From an uncultured Clostridium sp. (GTDB lineage Bacteria; Bacillota; Clostridia; TANB77; CAG-508), in assembly GCA_930986425.1 (NCBI GenBank), contig CAKNJR010000012.1:1-45466 (forward strand): a stretch of DNA of 45,466 nucleotides. Reading direction: 5' to 3'. Shown piece by piece: positions 28,793 to 38,390 of the stretch. The notes under the pieces are model-generated. The model did not search any database and had not been told where the DNA came from. It worked only from the letters and a program-made list of their open reading frames with translations. Position numbers and translations under genes: made by a program. The stretch's first letter is position 1, and the number at the start of each line of letters is the position of its first letter.

Positions 28793-29020
28793 ATGAAAAG
28801 AATAATGAAAAAATATAAGAAACCATTAATTATAATTGGAATATGCATATTACTAACCATTATAGGAATATCATCAGATAATCAAGATGAAATAGCACAA
28901 AAAATATTAATAGCTATAATACATTATTTATCAAATTGTGGAGAAAAGAATTCTAAACCAACAACGAAAGCAGATGCAATTGCCAGCGGTTTAACATCTT
29001 GTAAAAAATATGCAAATTAA
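28793..29020 (+). CDS. Small single-helix membrane protein
   Basis: The 75-residue product has a basic N-terminus (MKRIMKKYKK), one hydrophobic helix (about 11-27), then an amphipathic stretch DEIAQKILIAIIHYLSN and a polar tail with two cysteines. It starts 4 bases after the TIGR04141-like gene, with no clear Shine-Dalgarno, so it probably depends on translational coupling (a second ATG is at 28805). It is not recognised. Its layout is compatible with a small effector, toxin or partner subunit, but nothing proves this. Confidence 0.55.
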   Translation: MKRIMKKYKKPLIIIGICILLTIIGISSDNQDEIAQKILIAIIHYLSNCGEKNSKPTTKADAIASGLTSCKKYAN

Positions 29021-29105
29021 TACTAATTTCCATCTCTAACATACCATAAGAAATAGGTTTAACTAGAAATGTAGAAAACTATGGCATTCCTACCAAGGTC
29101 AGCAT

Positions 29106-29140
29106 AAAAATATCTTCTAGCATAGCTAGGAGATATTTTT
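29106..29140 (+). terminator. Strong terminator, likely bidirectional
   Basis: A 16-bp stem with one G-U pair spans 29106-29121 and 29125-29140 around an ATA loop (core TCTTCTAGC/GCTAGGAGA). A-runs and T-runs flank it on both sides. It ends the TIGR04141-like unit. The 65 bases before it (29034-29100) hold only a weak CCATA/TATGG pairing. Confidence 0.8.
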
Positions 29141-29180
29141 ATATAAATAATCTTTTTATTAAAAATTTTCTTCAAATCTA

Positions 29181-29209
29181 TTTAAGTTTTTCCCCATATA
29201 TGATAGAAT
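29181..29209 (+). promoter_or_regulatory. Putative pyrH operon promoter
   Basis: A weak -35 (TTTAAG, 29181-29186), a 17-base spacer and the -10 TAGAAT (29204-29209) preceded by TG (extended -10). The leader then contains a short hairpin (GTGCC 29243-29247, GGCAC 29255-29259) just ahead of the ribosome binding site. Confidence 0.5.
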
Positions 29210-29276
29210 ACACGTGAAATATGAAAAAACAAATTTACATAAGTGCCGAGCTTAGGCACAGCAAAGGAGAGACGCT

Positions 29277-29984
29277 TTGGAAGGAGTAAAATACAAAAAA
29301 ATATTATTGAAATTAAGTGGAGAAGCACTAGCAGGAGATGCAAAAGTTGGTATTTCACCTGAAACAATGAATCAAATATGTGATGCAATAAAAAAAGTTC
29401 ATGATATGGGAGTAAAAATCTCAATAGTTGTAGGTGGAGGAAACTTTTGGAGAGGCAAATATGGTGAAGGAATGGTTAAAACAACAGCAGATTACATGGG
29501 AATGTTAGCAACTGTAATGAACGGTTTAGCACTTCAAGACGCCATAGAAAAAAGAGGAATTGAGGCTAGATTACAAACAGCAATAGAGATGAGGCAAATA
29601 GCAGAACCATTTATTCAAAGAAGAGCAGAAAGACATTTAGAAAAAAATCGAATAGTAATTTTCGCATGTGGAACAGGACATCCATTTTTCTCAACAGATA
29701 CAACAGCAGCCTTAAGAGCAGCAGAAATGGGAGTAGATGCAATATTAGTTGCAAAAACAATTGATGGAGTTTACACAGCAGACCCCAAAATAGACAAGCA
29801 AGCCAAGAAATTAGACCATGTTACATATCAAGAAATTTTAGAAAAAGATTTGAAAGTTATGGACTCTACTGCAATCTCACTTTGCAAAGATAATCACATA
29901 CCACTTGTGGTATTCGCAATGAGTGATGCAGAAAATATTATAAGAGCAGTAAAAGGTGAAAACATAGGAACATTTGTTGATTAA
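29277..29984 (+). CDS. pyrH: Uridylate kinase (UMP kinase)
   Basis: The 235-residue amino acid kinase-fold enzyme phosphorylates UMP to UDP with ATP, feeding pyrimidine and UDP-sugar synthesis. Signature segments are [54 protein letters not shown] and [13 protein letters not shown]. The start is TTG at 29277, with AAAGGAGA 6 bases upstream; no in-frame ATG is near. It begins the conserved pyrH-frr-uppS-cdsA-rseP order, and its UDP product connects to the UDP-sugars used upstream. Confidence 0.97.
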   Translation: MEGVKYKKILLKLSGEALAGDAKVGISPETMNQICDAIKKVHDMGVKISIVVGGGNFWRGKYGEGMVKTTADYMGMLATVMNGLALQDAIEKRGIEARLQTAIEMRQIAEPFIQRRAERHLEKNRIVIFACGTGHPFFSTDTTAALRAAEMGVDAILVAKTIDGVYTADPKIDKQAKKLDHVTYQEILEKDLKVMDSTAISLCKDNHIPLVVFAMSDAENIIRAVKGENIGTFVD

Positions 29985-30089
29985 TTACAGTTATAAATTT
30001 TAAGGAAAATATATAATTACATTATTTAAATTATATAAGTTACAAAAGACATAAAATAATAGAGTTAATATAAATTTTAGGAGGATTAT

Positions 30090-30638
30090 ATGAGTTTAGA
30101 AAGTATGCAAGAAAGAATGGAAAAGGTTATAGATAATTTAGAAATGAATTATTCAGAAATAAGAGCTGGAAGAGCAAATCCAGCTATACTTAATAGAGTG
30201 TCAGTTGAATATTACGGTGTACCAACACCAATAAATCAAGTAGCAAGTGTTTCAGTACCTGAGGCAAGATTAATAGTTATCCAACCATGGGACAGAAGCA
30301 TATTATCTCAAATAGAAAAAGCCATAGAAAAAGCAGATATAGGTATTCATCCAATGAATGATGGTCAAGTTATAAGACTATCATTCCCAGAATTAACAGA
30401 GGAAAGAAGAAAAGAAATAGTTAAAGATGTTAAGAAAACAGCAGAAGAAGCTAAAGTAGCTGCCAGAAATGTTAGAAGAGATGAAATGGATGAAGCTAAA
30501 GCTAAATTAAAAAATAAAGAAATATCTGAAGATGAAGAAAAATCTTTAGAAGATAAAATTCAAAAAGAAACAGATAAATATGTTGCTAAAATAGATGAAA
30601 TAGCTGACAAAAAAGAAAAAGAAATAATGTCAGTTTAA
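30090..30638 (+). CDS. frr: Ribosome recycling factor
   Basis: The 182-residue protein matches the RRF family in full length: the RAGRANPAILNRVSVEYYGVPTPINQVASVSVPEAR segment, IQPWD, and the C-terminal helical SEDEEKSLEDKIQKETDKYV. With EF-G it splits post-termination ribosomes. AGGAGG lies 7 bases before the ATG. It is in its usual place after pyrH. Confidence 0.97.
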   Translation: MSLESMQERMEKVIDNLEMNYSEIRAGRANPAILNRVSVEYYGVPTPINQVASVSVPEARLIVIQPWDRSILSQIEKAIEKADIGIHPMNDGQVIRLSFPELTEERRKEIVKDVKKTAEEAKVAARNVRRDEMDEAKAKLKNKEISEDEEKSLEDKIQKETDKYVAKIDEIADKKEKEIMSV

Positions 30639-30724
30639 TAGTTTTAAATTGCAGTAAGATATTTATTTTGGCGAAAGCAAGTAAAACTAATTTTTAAATT
30701 TGAAAAATTAAAGGAAATAAAATT

Positions 30725-31432
30725 ATGGAAGAAAAAATTATGCCTAAGCATATAGCAATAATAATGGATGGCAACAGAAGATGGGCTAAAGCAAAAAATT
30801 TAGATGGTAGCCTTGGACACAAAAAAGGTGCAGAAGTTTTAGAAACGGTCGCAAAATATTGTAATAAAATTGGCCTTGAAGCCCTAACTGTTTATGCTTT
30901 TTCAACAGAAAACTGGAAAAGAACTAAAGAAGAAGTAGGAGCAATCTTACTACTTCTTAATATGTATTTAGACAAATTTCTAAAAACAGCTGATTTAGAA
31001 AATATAAAACTAAGAGTTATTGGCGATCGAGATAAGAATATGCCAGAAGAAATTAAAGCAAAAATGATTAAAATGGAAGAAAAAACGAAGAATAATACAG
31101 GGCTTAAATTTAATATTGCTTTTAATTATGGCGGAAGAGATGAAATTGTTAAAGCAACTCAAAAAATTGCTAAATTAGTTAAAGACGGAAATCTTGATAT
31201 AGAAGATATTACAGAAGAAACAATTTCAAATAATTTATACACAGCCGGATTACCTGATCCAGATTTAGTAATCCGCACAAGTGGAGAATTAAGAACAAGC
31301 AATTTCTTACCTTGGCAAATTACTTATTCTGAATTTATGTTTTTAGATAAATACTGGCCAGATTTTACAACAAATGATATAGATGTAGCAATAGAGGAAT
31401 TTTCAAAAAGACATAGAAGAGTAGGAAAATAA
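30725..31432 (+). CDS. uppS: Isoprenyl (undecaprenyl pyrophosphate) synthase
   Basis: This 235-residue cis-prenyltransferase shows the catalytic Asp in IIMDGNRRWAK, GHKKGAE, YAFSTENWKR, and RTSGELRTSNFLPWQ...SEFMF. It makes the C55 lipid pyrophosphate from farnesyl-PP and isopentenyl-PP. That lipid carrier is needed for peptidoglycan and for the polysaccharide encoded upstream. The 86-base gap after frr shows no terminator. Confidence 0.96.
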   Translation: MEEKIMPKHIAIIMDGNRRWAKAKNLDGSLGHKKGAEVLETVAKYCNKIGLEALTVYAFSTENWKRTKEEVGAILLLLNMYLDKFLKTADLENIKLRVIGDRDKNMPEEIKAKMIKMEEKTKNNTGLKFNIAFNYGGRDEIVKATQKIAKLVKDGNLDIEDITEETISNNLYTAGLPDPDLVIRTSGELRTSNFLPWQITYSEFMFLDKYWPDFTTNDIDVAIEEFSKRHRRVGK

Positions 31433-31466
31433 ATAATATCCAATAAAGACGGAAGGAATTTTTTAA

Positions 31467-32312
31467 ATGGAAAAAGAAAAAAGAGCAAAGACAATAAAAA
31501 GAACTATAACAGGTGTAATTGCATTACCTATTCTTGCAGTTATACTAATATTTGCAAATACTATTGTAATGGATATTTTTACTGCAATTATAGCATGTAT
31601 AAGTATGTACGAGTACTTTCACTGTTTTAAATCTACTGATAAAGGAAATCCATCTCAGTATTTAGGATATATATGGTGTATATTAATTGCTTTTACACAT
31701 TTTGTTGATGATAGACTACTTACAAATATCCTAGTTGCAGTTATACCAATTTCACTAGTTATACTATTTGCAGAATTAGTCTTGGCTAAAGGCAAAAAAA
31801 CGATAAAAGATATTGGCATTACAATGCTTGGAATATACTATATTCCACTGATGTTAATATACTTATCTCTAGTAAGAGACATGGAATTAGATGACGGACT
31901 AAATGGAAGAATTTTAATTTGGTTTGTACTAATTGCTTCATGGGGAAGCGACGTATTTGCTTACTTTATAGGAAGACATTTTGGAAAACATAAACTTACA
32001 AAAATAAGTCCAAATAAAACAGTTGAGGGAGCAGTTGCCGGAGTAGTTGGCGCTATTTTACTTGGTATAATTTTTGCTGTTTTGTGTAATACTTTATGGG
32101 GAGTAGGAATAAATTATTTATTAATAGGATGTATTATGGCATTACTAAGTATTGTTGGCCAAATAGGAGATTTAGCTGCATCGAGTATAAAAAGATATTG
32201 TGAAATCAAAGACTTTAGCGAACTTATCCCAGGTCATGGAGGAATGTTAGATAGAATAGATAGTATAATATTTGTTCTTCCATTTGCTTTTATATTTTTT
32301 AGCATATTATAA
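31467..32312 (+). CDS. cdsA: Phosphatidate cytidylyltransferase
   Basis: The 281-residue membrane protein has about eight hydrophobic helices and the CdsA signature near the C-terminus (KDFSELIPGHGGMLDRIDSIIFVLP), plus SPNKTVEGAVAG. It makes CDP-diacylglycerol from phosphatidic acid and CTP for phospholipid synthesis. It lies in its usual position after uppS. In many relatives dxr follows it; here rseP follows directly. Confidence 0.95.
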   Translation: MEKEKRAKTIKRTITGVIALPILAVILIFANTIVMDIFTAIIACISMYEYFHCFKSTDKGNPSQYLGYIWCILIAFTHFVDDRLLTNILVAVIPISLVILFAELVLAKGKKTIKDIGITMLGIYYIPLMLIYLSLVRDMELDDGLNGRILIWFVLIASWGSDVFAYFIGRHFGKHKLTKISPNKTVEGAVAGVVGAILLGIIFAVLCNTLWGVGINYLLIGCIMALLSIVGQIGDLAASSIKRYCEIKDFSELIPGHGGMLDRIDSIIFVLPFAFIFFSIL

Positions 32313-32385
32313 ATTAATACCTTGAAATAAGCTAGCTATTGAACTTATATTAAGCCATAAGGTTTAATAAATTTGGAGGACGATT

Positions 32386-33144
32386 TTGGGTTTTATTATA
32401 GCTGCAATAAAAATAATATTTTTATTAGGTTTTTTAATTATTATCCATGAAGGTGGACATTTTATAGTTGCAAAATTGTGCAAGGTTAGAGTTAATGAAT
32501 TTTCTATTGGTTTTGGACCTAAAATATGGTCGAAACAGGGAAAAGAGACAAAATATGAACTTAGACTTATACCTTGTGGAGGTTTTGTCAACATGGAAGG
32601 AGAAGAAGAGCATTCTGACAAAGAAGGCTCTTTTAGTAAAGCAAGCATACCAAAAAGATTTGCAATAGTTGTCGCTGGAGCATCTGTAAATATTATATTT
32701 GGACTATTAGCATACATGATTTTAATAATGTGCAGATATATGATTGCAGTAGAACCAAATTTTATAAATTCAATCTCATATGCTTTATCTAGCACAGGAA
32801 CTCTTATATATGCAATGTTTGATAGCATAGTACAACTCTTCTCGGGAAATGTATCAATAAATGATATGATGGGACCAGTTGGAATATCTCAAATGGTATC
32901 ACAAACATCAGGTGTAGTACAATTTGTTTACTTATTAGCAGTTGTATCTATTTCTCTTGGAATAACTAACTTATTACCATTTGTACCACTAGATGGCGGA
33001 AAGGCTGTATTATTAATACTTGAAGCTATAAGAAGAAAACCACTAAAACAAGAAACTGAATTAAAAATTCAATCAGCAGGATTTTTTATACTAATAGTAT
33101 TTTCAGTGTTTATAGCATATAATGACATATTGAGAATTGTGTAA
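32386..33144 (+). CDS. rseP: Site-2 (M50) metalloprotease, RseP-like, lacking PDZ domain
   Basis: This membrane zinc protease has the HEGGH (HExxH) site in the first helix (residues 21-25), the PCGGFVNMEGE loop, SIPKRFAIVVAGASVNIIFGLLAY, a GPVGISQMVSQTSG segment and the third zinc ligand motif NLLPFVPLDGG. The start is TTG at 32386 with GGAGGA 5 bases upstream. At 252 residues it is about 80-170 shorter than usual: the stretch between helix 2 and GPVGI, where the PDZ domain normally sits, is only about 60 residues and contains no PDZ. All catalytic elements are present. The RseP-family identity is clear from position and motifs. Confidence 0.92.
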   Translation: MGFIIAAIKIIFLLGFLIIIHEGGHFIVAKLCKVRVNEFSIGFGPKIWSKQGKETKYELRLIPCGGFVNMEGEEEHSDKEGSFSKASIPKRFAIVVAGASVNIIFGLLAYMILIMCRYMIAVEPNFINSISYALSSTGTLIYAMFDSIVQLFSGNVSINDMMGPVGISQMVSQTSGVVQFVYLLAVVSISLGITNLLPFVPLDGGKAVLLILEAIRRKPLKQETELKIQSAGFFILIVFSVFIAYNDILRIV

Positions 33145-33205
33145 TTTTCAGCCAATTAAAAAAATATAGGAAAAAGGGAAAATAAAAAACTTTTGGGGGC
33201 AAAAA

Positions 33206-36200
33206 ATGAATCAAGTAAATACAGAAGTAAAAAAAATTAAAAACGTATTTGTAGATTATAGTTCTAATAGTTTTTCTTTTTCTGATGCAGAAATAGAAAA
33301 TGTAAACTTATACAGAAAAACTAATAAACTTGAAATGTTTCTAAAAACAAATAATTACATAGATATAAATGAAATAAGCAATTTTGAAAAATATGCAATA
33401 AAACGATTTAATGTATCAGGTGTAGATTTAAAAATTCATCTAAAAGATAAAGCAGACGATGGAAATGAACAAATCAATGATGAACAATCTGACGAAGTAC
33501 AATTTGATAACATAGGCAAAGTAAAAGAAGGAAATCCACCAGTTTACAAAGAATGGCCCAATATACTTTCATATTTTTCAAGTAAAAATCCTATGGCAAG
33601 AGCTTTCCTAAGAAATAGTGAACTTGAAAATGATGATTCCAATAGCAATTCAAATACTTTAAATATACATATAAAAGTCAAAGGAAAAGACATTCTAGAA
33701 AAGCAAGGAATGAATACAAAAATATCTAATTTTATAAAAGATATTTATGGAGTAGGTTATAAAGTTAATTTCATTGAGGAAAATTGCAATGAATATGAAA
33801 AACTTTTCCAAGAAAAGAACGAAGATTTAATTAAAAAATATGTAGAAGAAACTAAAATTCTTCAAGCCGAAAACAGCGAAAAAGCTAATAATCAATCATC
33901 ATCAGGCACCAAAAATAATGCCGGAGGAAATGAATCAAGTTCTAGTGGAAGTAGGAAAAATCCTAACAATAACCAAGACGGAAATGGGCATAACCAAGGA
34001 AATTCTGGCAATGGAGGATTTAATAACACTACTAATGGAAATGTTCCACCACAAAGTGAGCCAGCTCCACAGCCAGAAGAAGAGGATTCACCATTAATCT
34101 ATGGTAGAAACGGAAATATAAAAGAGCCATTAATGAAGGTTGAAGATATTTCAGTTGACACATCTGATGTACAAATAGCAGGAGAAATAGTAAATGTGCC
34201 AGACCCAACAGAGCTTAAAAAATCAGGAAAATTCCTATTTTCATTTGATGTATATGATGGTACAAGCACAATAACTTGTAAGATATTTGTTCTTCCAGAA
34301 AAGAAAAAACGTGTGTCATCAAAATTAAAAGTAGGAAATGGCGTACGACTAGGAGGAAGAGCAGCTTTTGATAATTTTGCTAAAGAAATTACAATTATTG
34401 CAAATACAGTAATTGAAGGAGAACCACTAAAAAAGACTCAAAGAATGGATAATGCTGAAGTAAAAAGAGTTGAACTTCACATGCATACTCAAATGAGTCA
34501 AATGGATGCTGTAACACCGGTTAAAGATTTGATAAAAAGAGCTATGAAATGGGGAATGAAATCAATTGCCATAACAGACCACGGTGTTGTTCAATCTTTC
34601 CCAGATGCTCACAAAATGCTAGGATATGATAATAAAGATATAAAAGTTATATATGGTGTTGAAGCTTACTTAGTACCAGATAAAGACCCAATAGTAACAA
34701 GAAGTAAAGGACAAACTCTGGATGATACTACATATTGCGTATTTGACTTAGAGACAACAGGTATATCTTTTAGAACTGAAAAAATCACTGAAATAGGTAT
34801 CATGAAGGTTAGAAATGGAGAAGTAATAGACAGTTTTGAAACATTTGTAAACCCTGAAAAGCCAATACCTATGAGAGTTCAAGAAATAACTCATATTACA
34901 GATGAAATGGTTAAAGATGCACCTACAATAGAAGAAATAATGCCTAAAGTATTGAAGTTTTTTGGAGATTCAGTACTAGTTGCTCACAATGCGGATTTTG
35001 ACACAAGCTTTATAAAATACAATTGTGACAGAATGGGATTAAAATTTGACAATACATATTTAGATACACTTCGCTTAGCAAAAGATTTATTCCCAGATTA
35101 CAAAAAGTATAAATTAGGAATAATAGCTGAAAATTTAGGAATTAAAGTAGAAGTTGCACATAGAGCTTTAGATGATGTTGATACAACAGTAAAAGTATTT
35201 AATGTAATGTTAAAAATGCTTAAAGATAAAGGCATAAAAACATTAGAAGAAATGGACAAAGAAGAAGAAGGAAAGGCAAATTTCAAAAAGCTTAAGAGTT
35301 ACCATGCAATTATCTTAGCAAAAGATTATGTTGGATTAAGAAACTTATATAGATTAGTTTCAATATCTCATGTTGATTATTTTTACAAAAGACCACTAAT
35401 ACTAAAATCATTATTTAAAAAATATTCAGAAGGTTTAATATTAGGCTCTGCCTGTGACCAAGGAGAACTTTATCAAGCAATACTTAATGGAAAATCTGAT
35501 GAAGATATTGAGCAAATAGCTAGAGATTATGATTATCTAGAAATTCAACCAATAGGAAATGACGAGTATTTAGTTAGAAATGGTACACTTCAAAGTGATG
35601 AAGATTTAAAAAATATTGTTAGAAAAATAGTTGACTTAGGCGAAAAACTAGATAAACCAGTTTGTGCAACTTGCGATGTTCACTTTATGGACCCACAAGA
35701 TGAAATATATAGAAGAATTTTGCAAGCTGGACAAGGTTATGATGATGCAGATATGCAAGCACCTTTATACCTAAGAACAACTGAAGAAATGCTAGAAGAA
35801 TTTTCTTATCTAGGAAAAGAAAAGGCATATGAAGTAGTTGTAACAAATACTAATAAAATTTCAGATATGTGTGAAAGAATAAGTCCAATTTCACCAGAGA
35901 AATGTCCTCCACACATTCCGGGCTGTGAGGAAACTATTAAAAACATAGCATATGACAGAGCACATGAATTATATGGAGACCCACTTCCAGAAATAGTACA
36001 ATCAAGACTAGATAAAGAGCTTGATTCTATTATAAAAAATGGATTCTCCGTTATGTACATAATTGCTCAAAAACTGGTTTGGAAGTCTAATGAAGATGGC
36101 TACATAGTTGGTTCAAGAGGTTCTGTTGGTTCTTCATTTGTTGCTAATATGACCGGTATAACAGAAGTAAACTCACTTCCACCACATTATAGATGCCCAA

Positions 36201-37789
36201 AATGTAAATATTCAGACTTTACAGATTATGGCGTAAAAAATGGATTTGACTTACCAGATAAAATTTGTCCTAAATGTGGACATCCATTAGATAAAGACGG
36301 AATGGACATACCTTTCGAAACATTCCTTGGATTTAATGGAGATAAAGAGCCAGATATCGACTTAAACTTCTCAGGAGAATATCAGGCAAAAGCACATAAA
36401 TATACAGAAGTTATATTTGGCAAAGGAACTACTTTTAAAGCTGGTACAGTAGGTACAGTTGCAGATAAAACAGCCTTTGGATATGTTAAAAAATACTATG
36501 AAGAAAGAGGCATACCAGTAAGTAATGCAGAAGTTGGTAGAGTTGCAAAGGGCTGTACAGGTATAAAAAGAACTACTGGGCAGCACCCTGGTGGAATTAT
36601 AGTTGTACCAAAAGGTAGAGAAATATATGAATTTACACCAGTACAGCATCCAGCAGATGACCCAGAATCAGATATAATCACAACACACTTTGACTACCAC
36701 TCAATAGACCAAAACTTACTAAAACTAGATATACTAGGTCATGATGACCCAACAGTTATTCGTATGCTTTATGATTTAACAGGATTTGACCCAACAAAAG
36801 TACCACTAGATGATAAAGCTACAATGTCAATATATTCATCAACAAAAGCTTTAGGAGTTACACCAGAGCAAATACATTCAGAAGTTGGTACATATGGAAT
36901 TCCTGAATCAGGAACAAAATTTGTTAGAGGAATGCTTAAAGATACAAAGCCAACAACATTTGAGGAATTACTTAGAATTTCTGGTTTATCTCATGGTACT
37001 GACGTTTGGCTAGGAAATGCACAAGAATTAATAAACAATGGAACAGCAACATTAAGTGAAGTTATATGTACTCGTGATGATATAATGCTTTATTTAATAA
37101 AACAAGGTCTAGAGCCAAATACAGCATTCAAAATAATGGAGCTTGTACGTAAAGGAAAAGTTGCAAAAGAACCAGAAAAATGGGCTAAATTTAAAGCAAC
37201 AATGGAAGAAAATAATGTTCCAAAATGGTATATAGATTCATGTAATAAAATAAAATACCTATTCCCTAAAGCCCATGCAGCAGCCTATGTTACAAATGCA
37301 TTTAGAATAGCTTGGTTTAAAGTACATATTCCTAAAGCTTACTACTGTGCATATTTCTCTATTAGAGCAGATGCTTTTGATAGTGACATAATGTGCCATG
37401 GAAAAGAAAAAGTAAAAAATGAAATGAAAAGAATAGAGCTTTTAGGACAAAATGCTACTCAAAAAGATGGTGCAATGTATGAAACTTTGGAAATAGTAAA
37501 TGAAATGTATGAAAGAGGAATAAGCTTCTTACCAATCGATTTATATGAATCAAGTGCAACCAGGTTTAGAATGGAAGATGAAGGAATAAGACCTCCTCTT
37601 AATAGCATTCCTGGATTTGGAACAGTTGCAGCACAAGGAATAGAAGAAGCTAGAAAAGACGGCGAATTTATGTCAATAAGTGATTTGAAATTAAGAGCAA
37701 AACTTGGAAAAAGTGGTATTGAACTTTTACAAAATGCAAGATGTTTAAAAGGAATGAGTGAAAGCAATCAAATGAGTTTATTCGCGTAG
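33206..37789 (+). CDS. polC: DNA polymerase III PolC-type alpha subunit
   Basis: This 1527-residue replicative polymerase is typical of low-GC Gram-positives. Domains in order: an N-terminal region (to about 227), a Ser/Asn/Gly-rich linker (about 228-295), an OB fold (about 310-410), a PHP domain (VELHMHTQMSQ near 424) split by a DEDDh 3'-5' exonuclease (CVFDLETTG near 514; VAHNADFD), and the polymerase core with zinc-finger cysteines (CPKCK, CPKCGH near 997-1025) and catalytic PDIDLNF near 1049. The length is slightly above the usual 1430-1470 because of the linker. A GGGGG site lies 7 bases before the ATG. Confidence 0.97.
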   Translation: MNQVNTEVKKIKNVFVDYSSNSFSFSDAEIENVNLYRKTNKLEMFLKTNNYIDINEISNFEKYAIKRFNVSGVDLKIHLKDKADDGNEQINDEQSDEVQFDNIGKVKEGNPPVYKEWPNILSYFSSKNPMARAFLRNSELENDDSNSNSNTLNIHIKVKGKDILEKQGMNTKISNFIKDIYGVGYKVNFIEENCNEYEKLFQEKNEDLIKKYVEETKILQAENSEKANNQSSSGTKNNAGGNESSSSGSRKNPNNNQDGNGHNQGNSGNGGFNNTTNGNVPPQSEPAPQPEEEDSPLIYGRNGNIKEPLMKVEDISVDTSDVQIAGEIVNVPDPTELKKSGKFLFSFDVYDGTSTITCKIFVLPEKKKRVSSKLKVGNGVRLGGRAAFDNFAKEITIIANTVIEGEPLKKTQRMDNAEVKRVELHMHTQMSQMDAVTPVKDLIKRAMKWGMKSIAITDHGVVQSFPDAHKMLGYDNKDIKVIYGVEAYLVPDKDPIVTRSKGQTLDDTTYCVFDLETTGISFRTEKITEIGIMKVRNGEVIDSFETFVNPEKPIPMRVQEITHITDEMVKDAPTIEEIMPKVLKFFGDSVLVAHNADFDTSFIKYNCDRMGLKFDNTYLDTLRLAKDLFPDYKKYKLGIIAENLGIKVEVAHRALDDVDTTVKVFNVMLKMLKDKGIKTLEEMDKEEEGKANFKKLKSYHAIILAKDYVGLRNLYRLVSISHVDYFYKRPLILKSLFKKYSEGLILGSACDQGELYQAILNGKSDEDIEQIARDYDYLEIQPIGNDEYLVRNGTLQSDEDLKNIVRKIVDLGEKLDKPVCATCDVHFMDPQDEIYRRILQAGQGYDDADMQAPLYLRTTEEMLEEFSYLGKEKAYEVVVTNTNKISDMCERISPISPEKCPPHIPGCEETIKNIAYDRAHELYGDPLPEIVQSRLDKELDSIIKNGFSVMYIIAQKLVWKSNEDGYIVGSRGSVGSSFVANMTGITEVNSLPPHYRCPKCKYSDFTDYGVKNGFDLPDKICPKCGHPLDKDGMDIPFETFLGFNGDKEPDIDLNFSGEYQAKAHKYTEVIFGKGTTFKAGTVGTVADKTAFGYVKKYYEERGIPVSNAEVGRVAKGCTGIKRTTGQHPGGIIVVPKGREIYEFTPVQHPADDPESDIITTHFDYHSIDQNLLKLDILGHDDPTVIRMLYDLTGFDPTKVPLDDKATMSIYSSTKALGVTPEQIHSEVGTYGIPESGTKFVRGMLKDTKPTTFEELLRISGLSHGTDVWLGNAQELINNGTATLSEVICTRDDIMLYLIKQGLEPNTAFKIMELVRKGKVAKEPEKWAKFKATMEENNVPKWYIDSCNKIKYLFPKAHAAAYVTNAFRIAWFKVHIPKAYYCAYFSIRADAFDSDIMCHGKEKVKNEMKRIELLGQNATQKDGAMYETLEIVNEMYERGISFLPIDLYESSATRFRMEDEGIRPPLNSIPGFGTVAAQGIEEARKDGEFMSISDLKLRAKLGKSGIELLQNARCLKGMSESNQMSLFA

Positions 37790-37844
37790 TTATATGGTTT
37801 ATAGGTTCATCCATAAAACCTAAATAAAATTTAAGGATTGAAAA

Positions 37845-38150
37845 ATGTTAAGTTTTATAATTGGATATTTAATATTTATAAATATTGTTTCAATGATATT
37901 AATATATGTAGATATAGCCTTTAACTTAAAAATTAAAGAAAAGAATCTTAATTATATATATATATTAATTTCTATCTTGGGCGGAGGAATCGGAATAGTT
38001 ATTGCTTCACAAATGTTTAGTTACAGAAGAGATAGTAAAGTTTTTAAAAGGTTAATTCCGCTTATTGTAGTTATTGAAGTAATTATTGCATTTGCCATTG
38101 TGGCAAATCAAAATGATTGGAAAATTATAAATTGGAACGAATTTTTTTAG
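37845..38150 (+). CDS. DUF1294-like small membrane protein
   Basis: The 101-residue protein has three hydrophobic helices (about 4-26, 37-55 and 68-87). The middle GGGIGIVIASQMFSYRRDSKVFKRLIPL resembles the GG-x-G...RHKT-x-K-x-xF pattern of DUF1294, although the usual His-Lys-Thr is Arg-Arg-Asp here. No function is known. It follows polC by 55 bases and is closed by a terminator. Confidence 0.65.
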   Translation: MLSFIIGYLIFINIVSMILIYVDIAFNLKIKEKNLNYIYILISILGGGIGIVIASQMFSYRRDSKVFKRLIPLIVVIEVIIAFAIVANQNDWKIINWNEFF

Positions 38151-38188
38151 GGTTGCTTTTATACTAATATCAACTCAATAATAAAATT

Positions 38189-38228
38189 AAGGTGATACCT
38201 TTATTGTAGGGTATCATCTTTTTATTTT
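38189..38228 (+). terminator. Terminator after the polC unit
   Basis: An 11-bp stem with one G-U pair (AAGGTGATACC at 38189-38199, GGTATCATCTT at 38210-38220) with a 10-base loop, then TTTATTTT. It closes the pyrH-polC-DUF1294 region. Confidence 0.8.
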
Positions 38229-38390
38229 AATGATGAAACACGGATTCTAACTGTGACTATTGATTTTTATTAAACTATACAAAAAAGATTTTATTTAAAA
38301 ACATAAGTAAAAAAGCTATCATTTAGGCAAAAAATGTATTATAATATAAACATGATTTAACACGAATTGCAGAAAAAGGGAGAAGACCAT

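Noticed and set aside
29021..29105. Possible riboswitch or small RNA before the 29106 terminator
   Set aside because: Only a weak CCATA/TATGG pairing is seen and no known riboswitch core; treated as 3' untranslated sequence.
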